Source: an uncultured Clostridium sp.
GTDB taxonomy: Bacteria > Bacillota > Clostridia > TANB77 > CAG-508
NCBI GenBank assembly: GCA_947648495.1
Contig: CANSOA010000007.1
Span: forward strand, 1 to 64,000
Direction of reading: 5' to 3'
DNA: 64,000 nt
Below are positions 55,980 to 64,000 of the stretch, piece by piece. The stretch's first letter is position 1; each line of letters begins with the position of its first letter. Both the position numbers and the translations under genes were made by a program. Under the pieces are notes generated by a model, which worked only from the letters and a program-made list of their open reading frames with translations, had not been told where the DNA came from and did not search any database.

Positions 55980-57431
55980 TTAATTTTGTTTTATTTTTGT
56001 AGGTATTCTGATGATGACATCAGTCCCTTTTCCTACTTCACTTTTCATATCAATTTTACTATCATTTTGCTCTAAAATTTCTTTTGCAATGGAAAGTCCA
56101 AGACCTGTTCCACCATTTTCTCTCGTTCGCGCTTTGTCAACTCGATAAAATCTCTCAAATATTTTTTCTAAATCTTTTTGGGGAATTCCTCTACCATTGT
56201 CTTTGATTTTAATATAGGCGTCATTGTATACAAATCCCACATATACTGTAATATTTCCGCCCTCATCTGTATATTTTATCGCATTTGAAAGAATATTGAT
56301 AATAACTCTTTCAATTCCACTTTTATCCGCATATACCGCTGGAACATCTGCTGTTACATAACATTCACCTGTTAAGTTTTTCTTTTGCATCTCAATGGTT
56401 TGACCTTCAAAAACATATTTAACAAGTTCACCTAAATCAAATTCTGTTTTTTCGATTTTGATTTTTGCTGTATCGTATTTTGATAAAATTAGTAAATCAG
56501 CAACCAGTTTTGACATTCTTTTTGCTTCTGACGAAATACGTTCCAAAAACTTCTTTTGATTTTCTTGGTCGACATCGCTATCGATTAAAGTATCTGCATA
56601 ACCCATGATAGAAGTAATTGGCGTTTTCAATTCATGTGATACATCTGCTACGAATTCTTTTCTCATACTGTCTAGCCTCTCTCGCTCTGTGATGTCTTGC
56701 ACAACGACAATAACGCCTGCTGGACGATCGTTTTCGTCTTTAAATGGAGCAAAAAATAAATTGATAGCTTGATTTTCCAAATTTAACTTTTTCTCTGATG
56801 AGGTCCAATCATCTAAATAGATGATTTTTTCTAGATTAATGTCAACACCAAATTTATCAAATATTTGTTCAAAATTCTTTTCTTCTGTAATAGAAAGTAA
56901 TTTTTCCGCTGCTAAATTGATATGAATAATTTGACCGTTTATGTCAAAAGCTACAATTCCATCTGTCATGTGTAAAAGAATCGTTTCAATTTGTTTTTTT
57001 TGCCTAGTGACTTCATTTAAATTTTCTTTTAGTCCTGTGTTCATGATACTAAAGGCTTCTACTAATTCATCGATTTCACTTTTATTTTTATTGTTGGCTA
57101 AATACTCAATTTCTATGTCTTCTCCTTTGGCTATCATTTCGGCACTTTTGACCAGTCTTGATATTGGTTTTATAATTACTTTTGCCATAAATATTGCCAA
57201 TAGGATGATTAATCCTGTAAAAACGACTAAAGATAGATATATGATTTTTCGGATTTGGTCTATTTCTCCAGTAAGTAAATTGTGAATTTCTTCACCAGAC
57301 ATGTTAATGGATAAAATTTCTGAGTTGATATAATTTAATTTATCAATAAAAATCAGTCCCAGTCCAGTAATAACTACAATTCCAACAATCATAAAAACCA
57401 TAACAATCTTTATTTGTATGCTTTTTACCAT
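55980..57431 (-). CDS. PhoR/WalK-type sensor histidine kinase
   Basis: 483 residues: two membrane segments (about 10-28 and 63-87) with a short outer loop, a HAMP domain, a PAS domain, HisKA with DVSHELKTPITSIMG, and an ATPase domain with NILSNAIKYT, DNGRGIPQKDLEKIFERFYRVD and GGTGLGLSIAKEI. Next to the response regulator but with its own leader: the 404-base gap between them contains the regulator's terminator. Confidence 0.9.
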   Translation of the reverse strand: MVKSIQIKIVMVFMIVGIVVITGLGLIFIDKLNYINSEILSINMSGEEIHNLLTGEIDQIRKIIYLSLVVFTGLIILLAIFMAKVIIKPISRLVKSAEMIAKGEDIEIEYLANNKNKSEIDELVEAFSIMNTGLKENLNEVTRQKKQIETILLHMTDGIVAFDINGQIIHINLAAEKLLSITEEKNFEQIFDKFGVDINLEKIIYLDDWTSSEKKLNLENQAINLFFAPFKDENDRPAGVIVVVQDITERERLDSMRKEFVADVSHELKTPITSIMGYADTLIDSDVDQENQKKFLERISSEAKRMSKLVADLLILSKYDTAKIKIEKTEFDLGELVKYVFEGQTIEMQKKNLTGECYVTADVPAVYADKSGIERVIINILSNAIKYTDEGGNITVYVGFVYNDAYIKIKDNGRGIPQKDLEKIFERFYRVDKARTRENGGTGLGLSIAKEILEQNDSKIDMKSEVGKGTDVIIRIPTKIKQN

Positions 57432-57835
57432 TATTTTTAAACCTTTCGTATGTTTATCTATCCTATTATATACTTTTATGAAGAGAAATTCAAGTGATTT
57501 TTTGTTAAATTTGTGTTACAAAATGGAAAAATATTGTAATATTTTTATTTGGGATGGAATTTTTCTAAACTTTTCTGAATTAAAAAAAGAAATAACATCT
57601 TTGTTATTTCTTAAAAAATCCCCTAGCTTTAATTATATCATATTTATGTTAATTTGTCAACTTGACAATTTTATAAAAATATGCTTATCGTATATTTTTC
57701 ATTAAAATGAATAATTTGCCAATTCCTCATCCGTCAAAGTGCCATTATAAATCGCCAAATTTCTATCATATTTATATCGGAAATGTAAGTCCTTATAAAA
57801 AAGAGGCTACATTTTCTGCAACCTCTCTAAAATTC
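57432..57835. other. intergenic region between regulator and kinase genes
   Basis: No gene is visible. It contains a terminator for the regulator at 57797-57828 and an AT-rich hairpin with arms GAAATAACA and TGTTATTTC-like at 57583-57616. The rest is plain AT-rich sequence that probably holds the kinase promoter. Confidence 0.5.
57797..57828 (-). terminator. terminator after the response regulator
   Basis: Minus strand AGAGGTTGCA, a loop, TGTAGCCTCT and TTTTTT, eight bases past the regulator stop. Confidence 0.75.
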
Positions 57836-58606
57836 TTAGTTTTTGCTCGTATCGTTGATATAATATCCGACACCTCTTTTGGTGATTAAAATCTTTGGAT
57901 CTGCTTTATCTTTTTCTATTTTGTCGCGGATTCGATTCATGGTAACATCAATGGTTCGAATGGCTCCAACGTATTCATCGTATTCCCAAATTTCGTGCAA
58001 TAACTTTTCTCTTGTGACTACTTCTCCGGGTTGACTTGCTAAAAATCTTAAAACATCAAATTCTTTTTTGGTTAAATTAACAAGTTCCCCTTTTACGCGT
58101 GCCTCGATTTTTTTCAAATCAAGTGTTAATTCTCCAACTTCTATGATTTCATTATCTTTTTCTTCTTTTTCAGCTAATTCAGTTTGTGTGACAGTGGCTT
58201 GAGCTTCTGCTTTTCGTAAGTTTGCTTTTATTCTTGCCATTAATTCACGTATTTGGAATGGTTTGGTGATATAGTCATCAGCTCCCATCTCTAATCCAAC
58301 AATTTTGTCCGATTCTGTATCTTTTGCAGAAACCATTAATATGGGCATGGTTGAAATATTTAGATAATATCTTATCTTTTTGCACACAGAAATTCCGTCT
58401 AATTTGGGAATCATAACATCTAGCAAAATCAAATCAGGTCTTTCTTTGAGTGCCATTTCAACAGCGGTAATTCCATCATATGCTCTTAGTGTGTTATACC
58501 CTTCTTTTTCTAAATTATATACTAATAATTCCATGATACTTTCTTCATCATCCACTACCAAAATTGTCTTTTTTTCTTGTTCAACTAGGTCTTCTAATCC
58601 TTCCAC
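57836..58606 (-). CDS. OmpR/PhoB-family response regulator
   Basis: About 256 residues. The GTG at 58606 with GAGGTGG before it is the likelier start; a GTG at 58618 lies inside that binding site. Receiver domain with VVDDEE, the phosphorylation site in LLDVMIPKLDG and KPFQIRELMAR, then a winged-helix domain with LTKKEFDVLRFL, TIDVTMNRIRDKI and ITKRGVGYYI. Works with the kinase just downstream. Closest in pattern to PhoP/WalR regulators. Confidence 0.9.
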   Translation of the reverse strand: MEGLEDLVEQEKKTILVVDDEESIMELLVYNLEKEGYNTLRAYDGITAVEMALKERPDLILLDVMIPKLDGISVCKKIRYYLNISTMPILMVSAKDTESDKIVGLEMGADDYITKPFQIRELMARIKANLRKAEAQATVTQTELAEKEEKDNEIIEVGELTLDLKKIEARVKGELVNLTKKEFDVLRFLASQPGEVVTREKLLHEIWEYDEYVGAIRTIDVTMNRIRDKIEKDKADPKILITKRGVGYYINDTSKN

Positions 58607-58674
58607 AAAAAATCCCACCTCTCTATTTTAGTTAATTTATTTATATCATATTTATTTTATTTGTACAAGTTTTT

Positions 58675-61600
58675 TTACATAAATATTTGGATATTATAAA
58701 TTCTTCCATCGTCGCAAAGTGGAATTTTTTTATCTTCGACTTCGGTTCCATTTAATAAAAATTTCTCAATGCCTGTATTTTTCCCGTCTTTATTTTTTAC
58801 TGTAATGTTATAAATGCTTGTTTTATATTTATATTTTATCTCAAATTCTTTCCATCCTTTGGCAATACATGGTTCTATACTTAAATAGCCATTTTTGATT
58901 TTTAAGCCTAAGATATATTCTAAAATTGCTTTGAAATACCAACTGCTAGAACCTGTGTACCAGTTCCAACCACCGCGTCCTAGCATGTCTTTGTTGGTGT
59001 AGATGTCGGCTTCCATGACATATGGCTCTAGTTTGAAACGTTTGGCTTCTTCTTTCGTTTTAGAATGTTCAATTGGATTAATCATTTCAGCAAATTCTAC
59101 GGCTTTGTCACCAAAACCAAGTAACGCTTCTGCGATGATGACCCAACAACTTGCATGTGTGTATTGACCTCCATTTTCACGAATTCCTGCTGGATATGCT
59201 TTAATATAGCCAGGATTAATACTTGAATTTTCAAAAGCTGGTTCAAATAATTTGATGATTTTATTTTCTCGATCAACTAAATAATTTTCAGCTTCTTCCA
59301 TTGAAATGAATTTTTTATCGTTATCCCCCGCATTGGAAATGACAGACCAACTTTGTACTAAACTATCAATGCGACATTCTTCACTGCTCATGCTTCCAAT
59401 TTCATAATCGTCATCGTTGATGGCTCGTTTGAACCATCTTCCGTCCCAGCCTTTGGTGTTTAGATTTTTCTTTAATTCTTCTTTAACTCTTGTATATTTT
59501 GCTACTAAATCAGGACGTTTTTTCTCTTCACAAAGCGGAATAAATCGATTTAAAATATCATATAAGAAAAATCCAAGCCAGAGACTTTGCCCTTTTCCTT
59601 TGCTTCCTAAATTGCTAAATCCATCATTCCAATCACCAATACCAATTTTTGGAAATGGGTCAATTCCTTTTTCAATAACCAATTCAATGGAACGAATACA
59701 ATGATTGAAAATGTCTTCTTTTACGTCTCCTTCATAGAATATATCGTATTTTTCAAGTTCGTCTTCTTTTAGCAAATTGCCTTTGATATATGGAACTTGT
59801 TCGTCTAAAATTTCCTTTGAATTGGTGAATTCGATATATTCTAAAACACCATATACTAGCCATAAATAATCATCAGAAAATTTCGTTCTAATTCCTTTTT
59901 TCGTTTCTAAATGCCACCAATGCAAAACGTCTCCTTCGATAAATTGATGCCTGCTACAATTTAAAATTTGTTCTTTTAGCAAAGAACTGTCAATATATTT
60001 CATACCAAAACAGTCCTGCAGTTGATCACGAAAACCAAATGCTCCTCCTGATTGGTGATATCCACTACGTGCATATAGTCTGCTGGTAATGGTTTGGTAA
60101 GCAAGCCAGCCATTCATTAAAAGGTTTAGCGATTCAGATGGTGTTTTTACATTGACTACATTTAAAATATTATTCCATTTTGATTTGACATTTTCGAGTT
60201 TTACTTCAACGTCAAATTCTTTTTGGTATTTTTGAACAACTTCGTTTATTTTTTGGAAGCTGTTTTCTTGTCCAATTAAAATTGAAAATTTCTTGTCTTC
60301 CAATTTTCCAATTTCTAAGTTGATTTCAAAACCAATGCAGGAATTTTTGCCAAGTCCAGATTGATTATCCAATGTTTTGTATAAACTGTCTGGCTCTTCG
60401 ATTGTTCCATTTCCGAAGAATTCGGTTTTGTCTCCTGTAAAACTTTTTATTTTTTCATTGCTACTAACATACATGATTTTATCTTTAAAATCTTCATTGG
60501 CAAATACATTTTTTACGAGAAGAATATTTCCTTGTTTGGTTAATTTGATGTTTCCATTGCTAAAATATTCGTCTTCTCCTAAAACTGGCTTGATATAAAC
60601 AACTAATTTAATTTTTCTGTTTTCGTTAATAATATTTTTAATTCTGAAATCCAAAACTTTTACGTTTTCTTCATTTGGTACGAAAACATTAACGGTTTGG
60701 ATTAAGTTGTCATTGCTGTTTTCAAAGGTTGAGTAGCCAAATCCGTGTCGTATATAATAATAATTTGGACTTGGATTAATGCTTGAATTAATGGTCCAAG
60801 TTTTTCCATTGTCTTCATCTTTTAGATAATAGATTTCAGATGGAACATCGTATATGGTGTTGTTGTTCCAAGCGGTTAGACGATTTAATCGGCTGTTTTT
60901 GTACCAAGTGTAACCACCTAAACCATCTGTTACAATGGTTCCAAAAAATTTGTTGGCTAGAATGTTGCTCCAGACAGATGGTAATTTATTCTCGGTATTT
61001 TTGTAGATAACGTATTCTTTTCCGTTGTTTGCAAATCCACCAAAGTCGTTGTCAAAAAGTAATTCTTCTTTTTTGAGTGGCAAAATCTCTTCTTCATTTT
61101 GATTTGTTTTTTCTTTTATGATTTCATTTGTGTTTTTCTTATTTTTCTCTTTTATTTCTTTTAAAAATGCTGTTAAATCACCTTTTTTGCAATCCATTAC
61201 TACACGTGCTTTAAACTCAATTGCTTCTAAATCTTCTTCTGCTACATCTTTTTGATTTAAGATAAAAATTCCACCAGAAGTATTTTTTAAATATTGTAGT
61301 TGTCTTTCAGAAATTACGGTATTGATTCTGTCTTCCACAAATCGCTCATAGACGTTTTTTTCATTGTTTAAAATGACTAAATCCATAAAAATATTTTTCG
61401 TTCTATAATATTCAAATGCTCGAATAATATCTTCTAATGCATAAATTTCCTCAAATTTTGCTATTTTTAAAACCAAAATTGGCAAATCGCCTGATATTCC
61501 ATATTTCCACAAGCTGTTAATGGAATATTCGGATTTGGTGTTCTTTTTATTGGTAGTGTTTTGTTGTAAAATATAATTTAATAGTTCACTGTATAAATAC

Positions 61601-64000
61601 AATTTGCTTGCTTTTACTTGTAAATATTTATTTTGCTCTTCGCTTCTGACTCTTGCAATATTTAATATTTTATCAATTTCTTCTTTTCCTTTTACTTTTT
61701 GAATTAAATCTTGTACTTCTTGTTTGGTTTCTCCTACCGTAATAATTAAATCCACTGTAGCTTGCGCTTGAGAAGCTACTTTGACAGTTCTTTTCATGGC
61801 AATAATTGGTGAGACTACTTGTGCTATGGTTTTTGAAAATATTCTTTGATTTTTTAGCATTTGTGGCATAGCATAATTTTCTCGTCCTTGATATTTTTCT
61901 TCGTCAATTTCGTATTCAAAATTGACAATTTGTTCACTTTCTGTGTATAACGTTGTTGCTAAATGCACACTTTCTTTTAAGTCGCGTGATTTTCTTTGAA
62001 TTAATATATTTTCTTCTTGTTCTTCAAATTTCAAAAATAATTTGTTAAAAGCAGGATGCGCATATTCTGAAATTTTGTCGGAAAGCGTTGGCTCAAATTC
62101 GCAAATTACTTCTAAAACTTCATCACTATTTCCTAAATTCTCAATTTCAACCCTTCTGATTTCTATGCATTTATCAGGATCTAGTGTGACTGTGACTTCA
62201 AATTTGATGTTGGCATCCTTGCCAATAAATTTTGCTTTATCTGGTGCAAAAATTACTTTTTCGCATTCGTTTAATTTCATAATTTTTTTGGTTTTTGTGT
62301 TTCTTAAATAGAAGAAGATTCCTTTTTTGAGTTCAGAAGTTTCTTTATAATTGTTAATAATTTTGCCTTTATATGTGCTGACACCTTCTCCTAAGTCATT
62401 AATTAAGATATTATAATTGCTATTGGAAATTACATTCATGTTTGGTGACATTTTGTTAGGATTTTCAATAACTTTTTCAATATATCCGCTATCACCCGGA
62501 ATTTTATTTTTTGAAATTTTCTCTTTTTTCTCTTTTGTGATTATCATTTTGACTGGCATTTTTTCTTGTAATAGGATATTGACTGCTTCGATTTCTGGGT
62601 TTTTACTAAATCTTTTTTCTAAAATATTCTGATTTAAGCAATTATTAATGGAAAGCAAAATCAAGCCTTGATGATGTGCCATATAGGTTTTAACGACTTC
62701 ATGATTTGTGCCTTCTTTCAAACGACTGCTGGTATAATCAATTGCTTCATAAAATCCATATTTTCCTTTAGCGCCTTCTTTTTCGAGATATTTTAAATTT
62801 TTTATTCCCTCTTCTGTGGCATCATACAAAGATAAAAATGTGCTATAGGGCGAGACAACAACGTCATCTTCTAATCCTCTTTTTAAGCCTAACCATGGAA
62901 TTCCAAAGGCTTTGTATTGATAATTTCGTTCTAAATCCCTCAAATTAAAGCCAGATTCTGAAATTCCCCAAGGAATTCCTAATTTTTTGGCATATTCTAT
63001 TTGACTTAAAACAGCAAATTTACTGGCTTCGTCTAATAAACTTCCTTCATATCTTTTTAAGTTTACGTTTGGCATTAAATATTCAAATGCCGTTCCAGTC
63101 CAAGAAATTAAGCCTTTGTAGCCTTTTAATGTTGTTAAAGTTCTACTTAAATTGTTCCAAACTTTACTTGGAACGTCACCTTTTGCAATGGCAACCAGAC
63201 TTGCTTGTCTTGCTTCAGAGGCTAAAAAGTCATAATAGGAATCGGTTAATTCGTTGTCTTCTAAATTAAATCCGATGGACATTAATTTATTTTCTGGACT
63301 ATATAATTTTGAAAAGTCAGTATTATTAATAATATCTGTAATATTTTGAATGAGATTGTCTTGCTTTGAATTATGATTATTTTCTATTAAAAATTGTTTT
63401 ACAATATATAAATAACCAATTAAGTTTCCACTATCGACAGTCGAAACATAACGTGGAATTAGTGGTTCTAGTGTTTTTGTATTGTACCAGTTGTATAAAT
63501 GCCCATTCCATTTTGCTAAAATATTAATGGTTTCAATTATTTTGTAAAGATAGGAAATGGCTTCTTTTGTAGTAATATAACCTAAATCAGAAGCTGAAAC
63601 AACGGCTAGTAGTTCTAAGCCAATATTGGTTGAAGAGGTTCTCTCAACGATTTTCATTTTTCTATCTTCTTGGTAATTATCAGTCATTAAATAATGGTGT
63701 TGTTCGTTTATATGGTCTTTAAAGAATTGCCAAGTAAGTTGTCCAATTGTGTTTAAATAATCTGCATTTTCTTTGCTAATTTGTGTTTCTTGGTAAGTGT
63801 CCAAACTAATATACCAAGCTATAATTGGCGCAATTATCCACAAAATCCCTAATATAATAGAAATCGGATTTCCAAATAGCAAAAACAAAATACCAAGTAT
63901 TACATTTGATTTCATTTGAAAGAAGTGTGAGGTTAAATCTGTTTTGGAATTTTTGTCAGCGTCTTCTGCGGTTGTCCATTCTAGTAATTTCGTTTTGGTT
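58675..64000 (-). CDS. cyclic beta-1,2-glucan synthase-like protein (GH94 C-terminal part), partial
   Basis: The frame is open to the window edge, so the 5' end is missing; 1775 codons are seen. At the edge the frame reads TKLLEWTTAEDADKNS, the segment that follows the glycosyltransferase domain in NdvB-type cyclic glucan synthases, so the missing part is probably that GT84 domain. Then a membrane patch, an N-terminal glucoamylase-like part (SESGFNLRDLERNYQYKAFGIPWLG; AHHQGLILLSINN) and a GH94 phosphorylase part (HQSGGAFGFRDQLQDCFG, GIGDWNDGFSNLG, NGGQYTHASCW, GRGGWNWYTGSSSWYFKAILEYILGL) follow. Likely makes or trims a cell-surface beta-glucan. No in-frame CGG occurs in the part seen. Confidence 0.9.
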   Translation of the reverse strand, partial: TKTKLLEWTTAEDADKNSKTDLTSHFFQMKSNVILGILFLLFGNPISIILGILWIIAPIIAWYISLDTYQETQISKENADYLNTIGQLTWQFFKDHINEQHHYLMTDNYQEDRKMKIVERTSSTNIGLELLAVVSASDLGYITTKEAISYLYKIIETINILAKWNGHLYNWYNTKTLEPLIPRYVSTVDSGNLIGYLYIVKQFLIENNHNSKQDNLIQNITDIINNTDFSKLYSPENKLMSIGFNLEDNELTDSYYDFLASEARQASLVAIAKGDVPSKVWNNLSRTLTTLKGYKGLISWTGTAFEYLMPNVNLKRYEGSLLDEASKFAVLSQIEYAKKLGIPWGISESGFNLRDLERNYQYKAFGIPWLGLKRGLEDDVVVSPYSTFLSLYDATEEGIKNLKYLEKEGAKGKYGFYEAIDYTSSRLKEGTNHEVVKTYMAHHQGLILLSINNCLNQNILEKRFSKNPEIEAVNILLQEKMPVKMIITKEKKEKISKNKIPGDSGYIEKVIENPNKMSPNMNVISNSNYNILINDLGEGVSTYKGKIINNYKETSELKKGIFFYLRNTKTKKIMKLNECEKVIFAPDKAKFIGKDANIKFEVTVTLDPDKCIEIRRVEIENLGNSDEVLEVICEFEPTLSDKISEYAHPAFNKLFLKFEEQEENILIQRKSRDLKESVHLATTLYTESEQIVNFEYEIDEEKYQGRENYAMPQMLKNQRIFSKTIAQVVSPIIAMKRTVKVASQAQATVDLIITVGETKQEVQDLIQKVKGKEEIDKILNIARVRSEEQNKYLQVKASKLYLYSELLNYILQQNTTNKKNTKSEYSINSLWKYGISGDLPILVLKIAKFEEIYALEDIIRAFEYYRTKNIFMDLVILNNEKNVYERFVEDRINTVISERQLQYLKNTSGGIFILNQKDVAEEDLEAIEFKARVVMDCKKGDLTAFLKEIKEKNKKNTNEIIKEKTNQNEEEILPLKKEELLFDNDFGGFANNGKEYVIYKNTENKLPSVWSNILANKFFGTIVTDGLGGYTWYKNSRLNRLTAWNNNTIYDVPSEIYYLKDEDNGKTWTINSSINPSPNYYYIRHGFGYSTFENSNDNLIQTVNVFVPNEENVKVLDFRIKNIINENRKIKLVVYIKPVLGEDEYFSNGNIKLTKQGNILLVKNVFANEDFKDKIMYVSSNEKIKSFTGDKTEFFGNGTIEEPDSLYKTLDNQSGLGKNSCIGFEINLEIGKLEDKKFSILIGQENSFQKINEVVQKYQKEFDVEVKLENVKSKWNNILNVVNVKTPSESLNLLMNGWLAYQTITSRLYARSGYHQSGGAFGFRDQLQDCFGMKYIDSSLLKEQILNCSRHQFIEGDVLHWWHLETKKGIRTKFSDDYLWLVYGVLEYIEFTNSKEILDEQVPYIKGNLLKEDELEKYDIFYEGDVKEDIFNHCIRSIELVIEKGIDPFPKIGIGDWNDGFSNLGSKGKGQSLWLGFFLYDILNRFIPLCEEKKRPDLVAKYTRVKEELKKNLNTKGWDGRWFKRAINDDDYEIGSMSSEECRIDSLVQSWSVISNAGDNDKKFISMEEAENYLVDRENKIIKLFEPAFENSSINPGYIKAYPAGIRENGGQYTHASCWVIIAEALLGFGDKAVEFAEMINPIEHSKTKEEAKRFKLEPYVMEADIYTNKDMLGRGGWNWYTGSSSWYFKAILEYILGLKIKNGYLSIEPCIAKGWKEFEIKYKYKTSIYNITVKNKDGKNTGIEKFLLNGTEVEDKKIPLCDDGRIYNIQIFM

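Noticed and set aside
303..63915. Reassignment of a stop codon
   Set aside because: Genes end with TAA, TAG or TGA at the expected points and no family needs an internal stop to be read through.

Overview
The window is a strongly AT-rich chromosomal stretch that looks like an anaerobic, spore-forming member of the Clostridia (Bacillota). The evidence is a spore photoproduct lyase, a pyruvate:ferredoxin oxidoreductase operon, ferredoxin, GdpP, YqeK, YaaT next to HolB, MinD-MinE-RodA, and a GerS-like protein near an EndoA/MazF toxin. No close species assignment is possible from the sequence alone.

Layout. About 0.3-35 kb, almost all on the minus strand, holds a Firmicutes-type type IV secretion/conjugation apparatus: seven VirB2-like pilins, PrgI, a TraC-like VirB4 N-domain protein, VirB4, three VirB6/TrbL-like channel proteins, two small NTF2-like anchored proteins, a 1737-residue protein with two peptidoglycan hydrolase domains, VirD4, and a large HD-domain protein. 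A group of unrelated genes (DnaJ-like, YqeK, GdpP, SplB) sits inside it. No relaxase or integrase is visible. About 35-38.6 kb has two membrane glycosyltransferases. A tRNA-Met at 38.7 kb is followed by an adenine methyltransferase/endonuclease pair. About 41.5-47 kb has mazF, a GerS-like gene, dusB, rodA, minE and minD. 47.4-50.8 kb is the porC-orf-porD-porA-porB operon. From 50.8 kb to the end are ferredoxin, MTA/SAH deaminase, yaaT, holB, lepB, a charged membrane protein, a two-component pair and a huge cyclic beta-glucan synthase-like gene that runs off the window. Five palindromic REP-like elements with a GGGGACGGGGACACTCTT-type arm lie in intergenic gaps.

Main finding. Seven genes here (VirD4, VirB4, a VirB6, the HD protein, DnaJ-like, PorC, HolB) are each broken into two overlapping frames by what looks like one extra C. 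In every case the break is the four bases CGGA, with CGG in the zero frame and GGA (Gly) opening the +1 frame, usually at a glycine the family conserves. I scanned all other coding sequence by eye (roughly 19,000-20,000 codons). I found only one other in-frame CGG codon, and it is also followed by A, a few codons before a gene end. CGG therefore does not seem to be used as an ordinary arginine codon. The simplest reading is that CGGA is a recoding signal: CGG is unassigned or hungry, and the ribosome shifts +1 to read GGA as glycine (or reads CGGA as a four-base Gly codon). The codons before the site differ every time, so ordinary P-site slippage is unlikely. Essential or central genes (HolB, PorC) are affected, which argues against simple decay. 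A systematic sequencing artefact must still be excluded from raw reads.

Genes at these sites are listed as joined coding regions, with each recoding site also listed separately.
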